A stretch of 64,000 nucleotides of DNA from Candidatus Sulfopaludibacter sp. SbA3. Lineage in GTDB: Bacteria; Acidobacteriota; Terriglobia; Bryobacterales; Bryobacteraceae. The stretch covers positions 1-64,000 of the forward strand of contig CAMDED010000004.1 of assembly GCA_945893365.1 (NCBI GenBank), read 5' to 3'. Below, piece by piece: positions 39,041-49,280 of this stretch. The position numbers and the translations under genes are program-made. Below the pieces are notes generated by a model that worked only from the letters and a program-made list of their open reading frames with translations, did not search any database and was not told the DNA's origin. The stretch's first letter is position 1, and the number at the start of each line of letters is the position of its first letter.

Positions 39041-42000
39041 TCAGAAGTACAGCTTGACCGCAAGCTGGATAATGCGCATGTCGCGCGCGCCGTTGAACTC
39101 GCCAAAATAGGTTCCCAGCACGGAAGGGTTGCCGGCAGGCCGAATGCTGTTCGTTACGGCCAGATTCGTAAAGTTGTTGAAGATGGCCCCTCCGGTCTGG
39201 CCGGCGCCGTTAACCACGTTAGTGGTCAAATTGCGGCCTGAGAACTGTGGAAGATTAAAGACATTGAAAGCCTCCGCGCGAAGCTGCAGGTAGCGCTTTC
39301 CGTCGCCGCCGAGCGGGATGCTCTTGAAAACCGAAAGGTCCTGATTCCCGATCCCCGGGTTACGCAAATAGTTCCGCGGATAGGAACCGGCGTTTCCGAT
39401 TCCCGGGACTTGGAAGGCGGCCGGATTGATGGTGGCGCCCGTCTGTGGGCTGCCTGTCGTCAAGAAGCGCGGCTGCTGGCCTGCCAGGTTGCCGGCGGTG
39501 GGAGTTCCCAATAAGCGGACACCCGCATCCACCCCCGCGATGGTGAGCGCGAGCTCCGTGGGGCTCCCCGTTGAAATCGTCGTGATCCCTGAAAGCGTCC
39601 AATTGTCGAAAACCAGGCGCGCAAGCTTTCCGCCACCTAGCAGCTTTCCGCCGCCTGGGAGATCCCACACCGCCGTTCCCACAAAGTAATGCGTGCGATC
39701 GAATGCCGCGAGAGTGTAGTCCTGGCCGGCATCCTGGAGCCGCGTATAAGTGCCATCGTCGGACACGGTTGTTTCCGTTCTCGACAGGGTATAAGCGATG
39801 CCGAACGTGGCGCCCTTCGAAAACCGGCGGTGGGCGCTGATCTGCAGCGAATTGTAATCGGCGTCCGCGTCGAAGAGGGTGGTTGTAATATCGCCGTATC
39901 CCTGGTACGGGCGCAGAAAATCGATCGGCAAGATGTTCGCTCCGCTGAAGGCCGCGCCCGCCGCGGAGTAGATAGCCGGCAGGTTCGCCTCCGTGGCCGG
40001 TATCGCGCCATTGGCGAACTTTGTCGGATCCTGCGCCGCAGCCTTGAATGCCGCCCCATAGGCGGGAGCGTTCAGGTTGGTGCGCCGCGCCAGCTTCCGC
40101 GACTTCGTGCCCACGTAGGCGACGTCGACGACGGTACCGGCGCCGATGTTCCGCTGCACACCGAGACTGAAGCTATAGATGGCCGGGAAATCGGAATTTC
40201 TTTCCACCGTCCTGATGGCTGAGGGCGAAAGCGCTCCGCCGCCCCCCGGCTGAATATCCCGCAGGTAGCCGAACTGCAAAGTCGGACTCTCGACGAATGG
40301 CGGATTCGATGGTGCATTCCCGGTGATATCGCTCTGATACCGGTCGTATGTGGTCCCAAAGCCACCGCGCACGATGGTCGAGTGGCTGCCGGTAAGATCC
40401 CAGGCAAAGCCGAGGCGCGGCTGCCAAAGGAGCAGCGGAGCGTCGAGGCCTCCAGAAGGATAACCCTTCGAGACAAGGCCGAGCCCGTTAGCCGGGTTGC
40501 CGGACCCCGAAACCAGTTTTCCCGCATACAATCCCGGCAGCGTGTTGGTTAACGTGGGAGCGCCCTGCACGGCGGGATCGATCGCTCTGTATGTGGCCGC
40601 GCCGGCGGAACAGGTGGCCGCACCCACGCACACCGGCCGGTAGATTCGCTGGGCATCGGCCGCTTTGAACAGGGCCGCGTCGAAGAAGCTTGCATCGCCC
40701 GCGGTATTGTACAGCGGCTGATACCAGGAGAGCCGGACGCCGAGATCGAGCGTCAGCCGCGGCGAGATTTTCCAGGTGTCCTGCGCAAACCAGGAGGCGT
40801 CGTGATACAGGTTGTTCTGGTTGATCTTCGTACTGGCTTGCGAATAGTTGGTGTAGACGCCGAGGAGAGCGTTCGAGAACGGGTAGCCCGTGTTGAGCGG
40901 ATTCTGTGCGTTGGCCGTGAAGTCGAGATCGCTCTGCACGCGATTCTGCGAATTGCTGGCGTTTGAGGCGCTTTGGAAATAGAAACCCACCTTGAAGACG
41001 TGTTTTCCGGCGACCTTGGTGAAGTTGTTCATCGTCTGCCAGATGAGAAACCGCTGGTCGAAGGTCCCGAAAACGTTGGTGTTGACTACCGTTCCGACGC
41101 TCCCGATGCCGCCGAAAGTCAGGCTGGGGATCAGGTTCGCCGTGTTGGCCTGCGGATAGAGAAGAGGCGTGTCGATTCCCGCGGCCGCTCTCGTGGCTTT
41201 GTCGTCCTTCGGCGCGATGGTCACGCCGCCGCGGCCGACGCCGAACATGAACTCGCCTACCCATCTGCTCCCGAAGTTCTTTGTCATTGAGATTGTCGGC
41301 ACACTGCCCGGTCCATTCCTGCGTTCGGTAATGGTAAGGGGCCAGTTCCAGGATGCGGTGGTCGTGCCGTATGCGAACTGCTGCGCGTCGCGATTGTATA
41401 CCCAGCGGACGCTGACCCGCGTGGAATCGTTGATGTTCCAGTCGCCACGCATGATGGTCTCGCTGCGGGGATACGAGCTTGGCGTCTGAGAGGTGTAGTT
41501 GTAGACGTTGCCGCCGGCCGCCGTGTTCGGCGCGGGCAGGAAGTTCAGAATAGCGCGGCCCGGCGTGTAGAAACGGTTCGAAGGGATAATGTTCCCGGGA
41601 AAAGGCGCCCCCGTGGTTGGATCCACGATTGGAATCCCCCGACCCGCGCCATCCACGGTGCGGGAGAAGTCGCCGCCACGCTCGGCCTCGGTGGGAACTC
41701 GAATGTTCATCGACGCGGCCTGCGGCACCAGTTGCCGGTAGTACTCCTGACTGACGAAGAAAAACAGCTTGTTCCGTCCGTTCACGACGCGCGGTATGTA
41801 GACGGGGCCGCCCAAGTCCCAGCCGTAGAAATTGTAGCGGTAGAGAGGACGCGAGAAGCCGGCCGGTGAACCGCCCCGAAGGTTATTAAAGTAGGTGTCG
41901 GCGTTGAGACTGTCATGGCGCCGGAAGTAGCGGACGCCGCCATGCAGCTGGTTCGTGCCTCCGCGCGTGGTGAGCGCGATGAATCCGCCGCCGGCGCGTC

Positions 42001-42703
42001 CGTACTCCGCCTGATAGTTGGACGTGAGCACCTTGACTTCCTGCAGCGCGTCCGGATTGACCGACACAAGGGCGCCGGTATTGTTTCCCAAATTCAGGTT
42101 GGTGACGCCGTCAATCGTGTACTCGTGCTGCGCCCCGCGGGTTCCGTTGATGTTAAAGCCTCCGGCAATATTCGTTACCGTCGAAGCGGCGTTTGCCGTG
42201 ACGCCGCCCGAGATCACACCGGGAATCGTCCGCATCAAATCCACCACGTTGCGGCCGTTAAGCTGAATATCCCGGAGTTGCCGGTTGGTCACGATGTTCG
42301 AGCGCTCGCCCGATTCGGATTGAAGCTGAATCGTGCCTGCGTCCGCCTCCACGGTCACCGTTTCAGTGAGACTCCCGACGGCCAGCACCACGTCGCCAAC
42401 GTTCACCTTCGAGGCCACTGGCAGCACAACGTTGTTGTTTTCCTTCTTCTTGAATCCCGACGCTTCCACGGTGAGCGTATACACGCCCGGGGGAAGCTGG
42501 GAGAAGACGAAGCTGCCCTCGACACTGGTGGTCGCCGACTGCCTTAGCCCCTGCGCCTGGTTCACGACCACCACGGCGGCTCCGGGAACGACGCCGCCAT
42601 TCGGGTCCTTGACAGTCCCGCCGATAGACCCATTACTTTGGGCGAAAGCAAGTCCCGCAAACGTGGCGAGCGTTGCCAGTCGAATAGATTGCCGAGTGAA
42701 CAT
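39041..42703 (-). CDS. Oar-like TonB-dependent receptor with carboxypeptidase-regulatory domain
   Basis: The 1,220-residue protein has a signal peptide and a regulatory-like domain (SIGGTVKDPNGGVVPGAAVV). A plug follows (LQEVKVLTSNYQAEYGRAGG) and a beta-barrel ends MRIIQLAVKLYF. It diverges from the propeller-type hybrid kinase at 43105, an arrangement in which the kinase often controls the receptor. The paralogues at 28914-32339 and 49281-52700 have the same layout. The imported substrate is unknown. Confidence 0.88.
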   Translation of the reverse strand: MFTRQSIRLATLATFAGLAFAQSNGSIGGTVKDPNGGVVPGAAVVVVNQAQGLRQSATTSVEGSFVFSQLPPGVYTLTVEASGFKKKENNNVVLPVASKVNVGDVVLAVGSLTETVTVEADAGTIQLQSESGERSNIVTNRQLRDIQLNGRNVVDLMRTIPGVISGGVTANAASTVTNIAGGFNINGTRGAQHEYTIDGVTNLNLGNNTGALVSVNPDALQEVKVLTSNYQAEYGRAGGGFIALTTRGGTNQLHGGVRYFRRHDSLNADTYFNNLRGGSPAGFSRPLYRYNFYGWDLGGPVYIPRVVNGRNKLFFFVSQEYYRQLVPQAASMNIRVPTEAERGGDFSRTVDGAGRGIPIVDPTTGAPFPGNIIPSNRFYTPGRAILNFLPAPNTAAGGNVYNYTSQTPSSYPRSETIMRGDWNINDSTRVSVRWVYNRDAQQFAYGTTTASWNWPLTITERRNGPGSVPTISMTKNFGSRWVGEFMFGVGRGGVTIAPKDDKATRAAAGIDTPLLYPQANTANLIPSLTFGGIGSVGTVVNTNVFGTFDQRFLIWQTMNNFTKVAGKHVFKVGFYFQSASNASNSQNRVQSDLDFTANAQNPLNTGYPFSNALLGVYTNYSQASTKINQNNLYHDASWFAQDTWKISPRLTLDLGVRLSWYQPLYNTAGDASFFDAALFKAADAQRIYRPVCVGAATCSAGAATYRAIDPAVQGAPTLTNTLPGLYAGKLVSGSGNPANGLGLVSKGYPSGGLDAPLLLWQPRLGFAWDLTGSHSTIVRGGFGTTYDRYQSDITGNAPSNPPFVESPTLQFGYLRDIQPGGGGALSPSAIRTVERNSDFPAIYSFSLGVQRNIGAGTVVDVAYVGTKSRKLARRTNLNAPAYGAAFKAAAQDPTKFANGAIPATEANLPAIYSAAGAAFSGANILPIDFLRPYQGYGDITTTLFDADADYNSLQISAHRRFSKGATFGIAYTLSRTETTVSDDGTYTRLQDAGQDYTLAAFDRTHYFVGTAVWDLPGGGKLLGGGKLARLVFDNWTLSGITTISTGSPTELALTIAGVDAGVRLLGTPTAGNLAGQQPRFLTTGSPQTGATINPAAFQVPGIGNAGSYPRNYLRNPGIGNQDLSVFKSIPLGGDGKRYLQLRAEAFNVFNLPQFSGRNLTTNVVNGAGQTGGAIFNNFTNLAVTNSIRPAGNPSVLGTYFGEFNGARDMRIIQLAVKLYF

Positions 42704-42793
42704 GAACGACCCCCTGTTTTTTCAACGAATGTATCCGTTGTTCCGTAGCCCTCTGGTATGAACCGAGACCGCTCAGGGAACGGCGTGCTGCAC

Positions 42794-42823
42794 ACTATAT
42801 CAAAAATGTCCGCCCAGCGCCAA
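42794..42823 (-). promoter_or_regulatory. Predicted sigma-70 promoter of the second Oar receptor
   Basis: TTGGCG (42818-42823) and TATAGT (42794-42799) are separated by 18 bases, about 90 bases before the receptor ATG. The -10 and the spacer length match the promoter of the first Oar receptor. The remaining 42824-43104 contains direct AATTAGGAA repeats and two TTCGAA palindromes (42881-42886, 42890-42895) that could be regulator sites for this gene or the divergent kinase. Confidence 0.5.
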
Positions 42824-43104
42824 CTCGCCGGAATTAGGAAAAATTAGGAACTTTTACTTGGCCGCTACAGTGGCCGGGAGTTCGAAGAGTTCGAATGTAA
42901 CGAAACCCCCTAACCCCTTGATACGGACCGTCTTCGAAACGGCCCGGAGCGGCATATGGCGCGCGCCGGAGCGCGGCGAAGCGAGCCCCATGCCCGGCCG
43001 AACCTTGGGTCGCGCCCATTGGGGGACCTAAAAACAGCCGTTTCGCGAAGATATCTCTCTGCCGGCGTGAAGAGTCCGCCTCGTTCAGCCGATAGGTATT
43101 CAGA

Positions 43105-46100
43105 ATGCCACGGCTGTCTCTATTTCGATGCGTGTCCCGCACTATCCTCGTCCTGACGGGAACGCTCGGGTCAACGGGCCTCGCGCCGGCGCTGGACACG
43201 GCCAAGTTGTTGTCACAGTACCGTGTTGATGTCTGGCACGTGCGCGACGGTCTGCCGCAGGAATCGATCAGAGCCATCACGGAGACGTCCGACGGGTATC
43301 TTTGGTTAGGCACCCAGGCCGGGCTTGTGCGGTTCGATGGCGACCATTTCCATGTCTTCACAGCTCAGAACACACCGGCGTTCCAAAAGGGAGATCACAT
43401 TCTGGCACTCAGCGCCGATCCCGATGGCGGTCTATGGATCGGAACCCGTGAAGGCGGACTGGTGTATGCAAAAAACGGCCGATTCCGGGCGTATTCCTCC
43501 GCCGACGGGCTTGCGGGCGAGCCTATCCGCAGCATCCTCACCACTCGCGGCGGCACACTCTGGGTCGGGGCGGAGCACGGCGGTTTGCACCGCTTCGACG
43601 GCCGGCGTTTCGTTCGTGTGCCACTGGGAACAGGCGAGGGTGAATCCACCGTGCGTTGCCTGCTGGAGAATTCCGACGGGAGCATTTGGGCCGGCACCGA
43701 TGGCGGCCTGAAACTGATCTCGCATGACGCGGTCAAAACGTTCACCCGAAAGGATGGCCTGTTCACCGATCGAGTCTGGGCGCTGGCCAAGTCTCCAAAT
43801 GGCGACCTGTGGATCGGAACCCGCTGGGGCGGGCTCAGCCGCATGTCGGGAGGAGTAATTGAGAACTTCGGCCTCAAACAGGGGTTGCCCGATCCGTCCG
43901 TCCTTACCATCCTCGCGGACAAGGACGGGAGCCTGTGGATCGGCACGGACGGCGGCGGCCTGGTCCGGTTGAAAGACAACCGTTTCGAGCCCCTGCCCGC
44001 GGGCAGCGGCTTTCTGAACGATATCGTGCGCTGCGTTTTCGAAGACCGCGAGGGCAGTCTCTGGGTGGGCACGGCCGGGGGCGGACTGGCGCGCCTTTCC
44101 GATCAGCCCTTCACCGTTTTCAGCAAGCGCGAAGGGATGACGTCGAATCTGGTTTGGTCGGTGGCCGGGAGCCGCTCCGGAGGAGTATGGGTAGGCACGG
44201 CGGACGGCATCAGCCGGATAGAAGGAGTTGGGCGGGCCGCCGCGCGAGTCTCGTCCGAATTGGACGGAATGCAGGCATGGCCGCTCTTTGAGGACAGCCG
44301 CGGCGACCTGTGGGCCTGTACCCAGCCCAAGAGCCTTCATCGTTTTCCGAGTGGCAATCCGCGCTCGCCACAGCGCCGGTCGTGGGATCTCGCGGTGCGA
44401 TGCCGCACGATTGCGGAGACGCGCGACGGCGCAATCTGGATCGGCACCGACAAAGGCCTTTACACCATCAGGAACAACGCACCCGTGCAGTTCACCAAGG
44501 CCGAGGGCCTCGCTTCGGACTACGTGAACGCGGTCCAGGCGTCTCCCGATGGGGCCTTGTGGATCGGAACCTCTAACGGTTTGAGCCGTTACCGGGACGG
44601 CCGCTTCGAGACTTGGCGGAAGCAGGAAGGACTGTCGAGTAACAATGTGATTTCGTTGCACGTGTCGGAGGATGGCGCGGTTTGGATCGGGACTTACGGG
44701 GGAGGCCTGAACCGCTTTTTCGAGGGGCGCTTCACAAATTGCACCACCGGCCGGGGTTTGCCGGACAATTTCATCTATTCCATCGCGGAGGACGCCCAAG
44801 GTTCATTCTGGATGACCTCGCGCACGGGGTTGATCCGCATCCGGAAGGACGACCTTCTCTCGGCGATGAGCGGCGCGCGTCTGTCGCTTCCGCCTTCGCA
44901 ATACGCTCCGCACGAACTTCTCAAGAGTACGGAATTCAATTTCGGCGCACAGCCCGCGGTGTGCCGGACGGGGGATGGGCGCCTTTGGTTCCCCGCATAT
45001 GGCGGCGTGGTCGCGATCGATCCAAAAGTCCGGAGCTCGAGCGCGCTCGCTTTGCCCGTGTACCTCGAGTCGGTAACGGCGGACTCTTCGCCGGTGGAGT
45101 TGGGAACCGGAGCCAGGCTGAATCCGGCCGTTCGCGCGCTCGAGTTCCGTTATGCCTCTCCGAGCCTGCTTCGCCCGGAACTGCTGCGCTTCCGATATCG
45201 TTTGGACGGGTTCGACAACGATTGGGTCGATGCCCAGAACAGGCGCATCGCGTATTACACCAGCCTCAGGCCCGGCGCCTACTCGTTCCACGTAACCGTG
45301 AGCGACAACGGGATCGCATGGACGGAACCGGGCGCCCGTTTCGACTTCGTGATTCTCAGTCCCTGGTATCAGACTTCGTGGTTCGCGCTGGTACTGCTTG
45401 CAGGGCTGGGGCTCGCTTTCCGTGAAGCTCACCGCTGGCGCTTTCGCGCCCTCAAGCAGCGGCAAGCCCTTCTGGAATCGCGGGTGGAGGAGCGAACCAA
45501 CGAACTACAGCGGGAAATCGAGGTTCGGCGTGGGGCGGAGGCTGAGATGCGGGCGGCCAAACAGGCCGCGGAGCGGGCGGATCGCGCCAAATCGGAATTT
45601 CTGGCGAACATGAGCCACGAGATTCGAACCCCGCTGAACGGCGTCATCGGCATGACTAGCCTGCTGCTCAAGTCCGAATTGACAACGGATCAAAGCGCGT
45701 GTGCCGAGGTCGTTCGCCGGTCCGGCGAGAGCCTCCTTGCGGTAATCAACGACATCCTGGATTTCTCGAAGATGGAAGCGGGAAAGCTGCGAATCGAGTC
45801 CTGCCCATTCGACCTGCTGCAAATCATCGAAGACGTGGACGAGATGCTGGCGCCCAAGGCAAGGGACGCCGGAGTGGACCTGATTCTGCGATACCCTTCC
45901 ACTGTTCCGCGGAACTTCGACGGAGACGCCGGCCGCATCCGGCAGGTGCTGACGAATCTCGTCGGAAACGCCGTCAAGTTTACCAGCCGAGGCCATGTCC
46001 TCATTTCCGTGGAACTGGAGTCGCCCGATGAGAAACGGCCCACGATCAGGATCTCGGTTCGCGATACCGGCATAGGAATTCCTCCGGATAAGATCGATCT

Positions 46101-47175
46101 CCTCTTCGAAAAGTTCAGCCAGGTGGATAGCTCGCCAAGCCGGAAATTCGGCGGCACGGGCCTTGGTTTGGCAATAAGCAAGCAACTTGTGGAACTGATG
46201 GGGGGATCGATCGGGGCCGAGAGCGTTGCGGGCCAGGGGGCGGCGTTCTGGTTCACGCTGACGCTACCGCTCGACATCGAGCCTCGTGCAGCCGCCGAGC
46301 CGCCGCCGTTTCTGAAGGATCTGCGTGTTCTGATCGTCGATGACGACGAGGTTTGCCGGCGTGCGCTCGGCGAGCGGATCACAGCCTGGGGCATGCGGAA
46401 CGACGGCGCCGCTTCCGGCGAAGAGGCCCTCAAGGTCATGCGCGCCGCGCATGAGGCGGCCGCGCCGTATCATATTGCGATTCTCGATCGCCAGATGCCC
46501 GGCATGGACGGGGCAAAACTCGCGGCGCTGGTCAAGGCGGACCCGAGGCTCCGGGACTCGCTGCTGGTCATGCTGAGTTCGGCCGGCCGCGAGGCGGAGA
46601 TGCCGGCAACGGAAAGCTTGGGCCTTGAGGCTTGGTTACTCAAACCGGCCCGAGAGTCGCAAATGATGAATGCACTTGCGGCCGCCTGGGCCATGAGATC
46701 GGGCGCCGGCGCCCTGCCGCCAGTTGTGGATCGAGATCCAGGCAACGCCGAGTTCGCGGATAGCTTTGACGGGGCGGGGATTCGAGTGCTCATCGCTGAC
46801 GATAATGTGGTTAACCAGACGGTCGCGGGGCTGATGCTGCGGAAATTAGGCCTGCGCTCGGACGTGGCGGGGAACGGATTGGAGGCCATCCAGATGTTCG
46901 CCATGGCGCCTTACGACCTCATCCTGATGGACTGTCAGATGCCGGGGATGGACGGCTACGAGGCGGCCCGGGAGATCCGGGAGGGGGAAAGAGGGAACCG
47001 GCGTGTCAACATTATCGCGATGACCGCGGATGCGGCGGCCGGCGCGCGCGAACTTTGCCTGGCGTCCGGGATGAACGACTACGTTACCAAGCCTCTCAGG
47101 CTGGAGGATCTGTCCGCGGTATTGCGGAAGTGGATCGCGAAGCGGACGCCGGCCGCCGATCCGGTCCCGGTCTAG
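43105..47175 (+). CDS. Hybrid histidine kinase with two-component propeller sensor and two receivers
   Basis: The 1,356-residue protein has a signal segment, then about 14 two-component propeller (Reg_prop) blades (GYLWLGTQAGLVRFDG style, residues about 40-620). A Y_Y_Y-like domain follows (FRYRLDGFDNDWVDAQ), a membrane helix near residue 760, and HisKA with NMSHEIRTPLNGVIG. HATPase contains GGTGLGLAISKQ. The receivers have Asp in AILDRQMPGMDGA and LMDCQMPGMDGY. Unlike Bacteroides hybrid regulators it has no AraC DNA-binding domain and no Hpt. It diverges from an Oar receptor and probably senses a polymer taken up by it. Confidence 0.87.
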   Translation: MPRLSLFRCVSRTILVLTGTLGSTGLAPALDTAKLLSQYRVDVWHVRDGLPQESIRAITETSDGYLWLGTQAGLVRFDGDHFHVFTAQNTPAFQKGDHILALSADPDGGLWIGTREGGLVYAKNGRFRAYSSADGLAGEPIRSILTTRGGTLWVGAEHGGLHRFDGRRFVRVPLGTGEGESTVRCLLENSDGSIWAGTDGGLKLISHDAVKTFTRKDGLFTDRVWALAKSPNGDLWIGTRWGGLSRMSGGVIENFGLKQGLPDPSVLTILADKDGSLWIGTDGGGLVRLKDNRFEPLPAGSGFLNDIVRCVFEDREGSLWVGTAGGGLARLSDQPFTVFSKREGMTSNLVWSVAGSRSGGVWVGTADGISRIEGVGRAAARVSSELDGMQAWPLFEDSRGDLWACTQPKSLHRFPSGNPRSPQRRSWDLAVRCRTIAETRDGAIWIGTDKGLYTIRNNAPVQFTKAEGLASDYVNAVQASPDGALWIGTSNGLSRYRDGRFETWRKQEGLSSNNVISLHVSEDGAVWIGTYGGGLNRFFEGRFTNCTTGRGLPDNFIYSIAEDAQGSFWMTSRTGLIRIRKDDLLSAMSGARLSLPPSQYAPHELLKSTEFNFGAQPAVCRTGDGRLWFPAYGGVVAIDPKVRSSSALALPVYLESVTADSSPVELGTGARLNPAVRALEFRYASPSLLRPELLRFRYRLDGFDNDWVDAQNRRIAYYTSLRPGAYSFHVTVSDNGIAWTEPGARFDFVILSPWYQTSWFALVLLAGLGLAFREAHRWRFRALKQRQALLESRVEERTNELQREIEVRRGAEAEMRAAKQAAERADRAKSEFLANMSHEIRTPLNGVIGMTSLLLKSELTTDQSACAEVVRRSGESLLAVINDILDFSKMEAGKLRIESCPFDLLQIIEDVDEMLAPKARDAGVDLILRYPSTVPRNFDGDAGRIRQVLTNLVGNAVKFTSRGHVLISVELESPDEKRPTIRISVRDTGIGIPPDKIDLLFEKFSQVDSSPSRKFGGTGLGLAISKQLVELMGGSIGAESVAGQGAAFWFTLTLPLDIEPRAAAEPPPFLKDLRVLIVDDDEVCRRALGERITAWGMRNDGAASGEEALKVMRAAHEAAAPYHIAILDRQMPGMDGAKLAALVKADPRLRDSLLVMLSSAGREAEMPATESLGLEAWLLKPARESQMMNALAAAWAMRSGAGALPPVVDRDPGNAEFADSFDGAGIRVLIADDNVVNQTVAGLMLRKLGLRSDVAGNGLEAIQMFAMAPYDLILMDCQMPGMDGYEAAREIREGERGNRRVNIIAMTADAAAGARELCLASGMNDYVTKPLRLEDLSAVLRKWIAKRTPAADPVPV

Positions 47176-47256
47176 GTGGCGGACGCTTCCTGCTGCTCGC
47201 CGTCGAGCCGGATGTCCCTCCCCGGGTAGGGCAGGGCGCGCGACCACTCACCCGCA

Positions 47257-47640
47257 TTACGCGAATAGCGCCTTCACTGCTTCGCCATGCACGCCGGTGA
47301 GCCGTACCTGGCGGCCGCCGGATGGAAATGTCAGCCGTTTACGGTCGAGGCCCAGCAGATGCAGCGCAGTCGCGTGCAGATCGTGCACCGTCACCTTGCT
47401 CTCGACCGCATGGTAGCCGTACTCATCGGTTGCGCCGTAGACCGTGCCGCCCTTGACGCCGCTACCGGCAAGCCACATCGAGAAACCGTAAGGATGATGA
47501 TCGCGCCCCGGCTCCCGGCCTCGCCTTCAAGTCTTTCAACAGCCCTGCAATCGGCTTGTCCGTCGCTTTCGCGGTCGCCGCGTGCCCGCCCTTCAGCTTC
47601 GCGTGCCGGTCCCAGCGATCGTGCTTAGTCCGCGGAGGGG
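47257..47640 (-). pseudogene. Truncated DUF1501 remnant with internal deletion
   Basis: The minus strand encodes the DUF1501 C-terminus: [15 protein letters not shown] with [17 protein letters not shown], then [20 protein letters not shown]. Upstream there is [18 protein letters not shown] and [15 protein letters not shown], but the intervening segment (usually about 20 residues including FGGEFGRTP) is missing and the frame shifts. The 5' two-thirds is gone. It lies between the propeller kinase and the sulfatase. The 5' boundary is approximate. Confidence 0.75.
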
Positions 47641-47705
47641 AAAGGATGTTCAGGCAGGTGAATGAGTCTTTCCAGTGCTACAATTCGTTTTCGAGCGGAG
47701 GACGC

Positions 47706-49145
47706 ATGAACTATTCGAGACGGGATTTCCTCGCACAGACGGCAGTCGCGTCGCTGGCGGCCGCGGCCGGATCGAGACCCAACGTGCTTTTCGTCGTCTC
47801 CGACGATCTGGACTGCCGCATCCGCTGCTACGGCGATCCGGTGGCGGTCACGCCCAACATCGACCGGCTCGCCGGGCGCGGCGTCCGATTCGACCGAGCC
47901 TATTGCCAGTATCCGCTATGTAATCCGACGCGCTCCTCCGTGCTCTCCGGGATGTATCCGGTCACAACCGGGGTGCTCGACAACAACACCTACCTGACGC
48001 TCGACGAAGGGCGGAAGACCATGCCCGAATACTTCGAACAGCAAGGCTACGCGGTAACGCAGCTAGGCAAGATATTCCACGGGCCGAATCGCGGCATGCG
48101 GCGCGGCGCCGCCAAACCGCCTGAAACCAATCAGGCCTGGTTCACGCCCGAAGAGCGCGCGCGGCAACAGGCCGAGGACCCTTCGCTCTGGAGCCGGACG
48201 CACGGCCCTTACCGTAATCTCGTGATTCCGAATCCGGGCCAGTACGCGTGGGCGAACGTCTATGGACCGCTGCCGGCCGGGGACCGCGGCCCCGACGCGC
48301 CTCTCGCGGATAAGGCGATCGACATCCTGGCGAAGGCTTCCGGAGGTGAAAAGCCCTTCTTCCTTGCAGTCGGATTCGCGCGGCCGCACGTTCCACTAAC
48401 CGCACCCAAAGAGTTTTTCGATCTCTACCGCGCCGAGGCAATGCCCTTGCCGCCGGACTTCGATACCGAGCCTCGCAGCATCGAAGGCTTCCCCAAGGAT
48501 GAGTTTCGGCAGAACGCCGACCTGTTTGCCGGCCGGCCCTTCACGGTAGTCGAGGCCAGGGAGGCCATGCGCGCCTACTACGCATGCACCAGTTACATGG
48601 ACGCTCAGCTAGGGCGTCTGCTGGACAAGCTCGACCAGACGGGGTTGAGCCGTAACACGATCGTGGTGCTGTGGGGCGATCACGGGTGGCATCTCAGCGA
48701 GAAGGGCATGTGGGCCAAGGGCACGCTCTTCGAGGTCTCCGCGCGCGGCCCCGTGATCATTGCCGACCCGCGGCGAAAAACGGCCGGGCAGGCGTCCCGC
48801 CGGGTGGTGCAGTATCTCGATCTGTATCCCACGCTGCTCGACTTGTGCGGACTCCCAGCCGCTTCATGGCTCGAAGGAACCACGCTTTCTCCTTTGCTAG
48901 CCAACCCGAAAGCCGCATGGAACCGCCCCGCCTACACCTTCCAGGTGCGCGACTGGTATCTCGGGCGGTCCGTCCGCAACGAACGCTGGCGCTATACGGA
49001 ATGGGAGGAGGGACGCCGCGGCGCCGCACTCTTCGACCACGAGACGGATCCGCACGAGATGCGCAATCTCGCTCAGAGTGCCGCGCATGCGAACGCGGTC
49101 CGGGAGATGAGCGCACTGCTGCGGAAAGGGCCGAAGATGAGATGA
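47706..49145 (+). CDS. Type I sulfatase, iduronate-2-sulfatase-like (Tat-exported)
   Basis: The product of about 479 residues begins MNYSRRDFLAQTAVASLAAAA, a Tat signal. It carries LFVVSDDLDCRI (metal Asp residues) and the formylglycine motif CNPTR in LCNPTRSSVLSGMYP. The third position is Thr rather than the more usual Ser. GDHGWHLSEKGMWAK supplies the catalytic and metal residues of the sulfatase fold. The ATG has a GGAGGACGC site before it. It probably removes sulfate from glycans or mucopolysaccharides after periplasmic export. An oxidising maturase would be needed and is not in this window. Confidence 0.86.
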   Translation: MNYSRRDFLAQTAVASLAAAAGSRPNVLFVVSDDLDCRIRCYGDPVAVTPNIDRLAGRGVRFDRAYCQYPLCNPTRSSVLSGMYPVTTGVLDNNTYLTLDEGRKTMPEYFEQQGYAVTQLGKIFHGPNRGMRRGAAKPPETNQAWFTPEERARQQAEDPSLWSRTHGPYRNLVIPNPGQYAWANVYGPLPAGDRGPDAPLADKAIDILAKASGGEKPFFLAVGFARPHVPLTAPKEFFDLYRAEAMPLPPDFDTEPRSIEGFPKDEFRQNADLFAGRPFTVVEAREAMRAYYACTSYMDAQLGRLLDKLDQTGLSRNTIVVLWGDHGWHLSEKGMWAKGTLFEVSARGPVIIADPRRKTAGQASRRVVQYLDLYPTLLDLCGLPAASWLEGTTLSPLLANPKAAWNRPAYTFQVRDWYLGRSVRNERWRYTEWEEGRRGAALFDHETDPHEMRNLAQSAAHANAVREMSALLRKGPKMR

Positions 49146-49280
49146 TTTCCCATCGCCGCACCGGCCTGCCGATTTAGTCCGTCCTCTCCAGAAAACGTCG
49201 CCAAGTTATTGATTCTTCGTTGATGCCGGTCGATGTTCTCTGGTTCAATGAATCGCGCCTCCGGGCTGCGGCAAGCGTGC

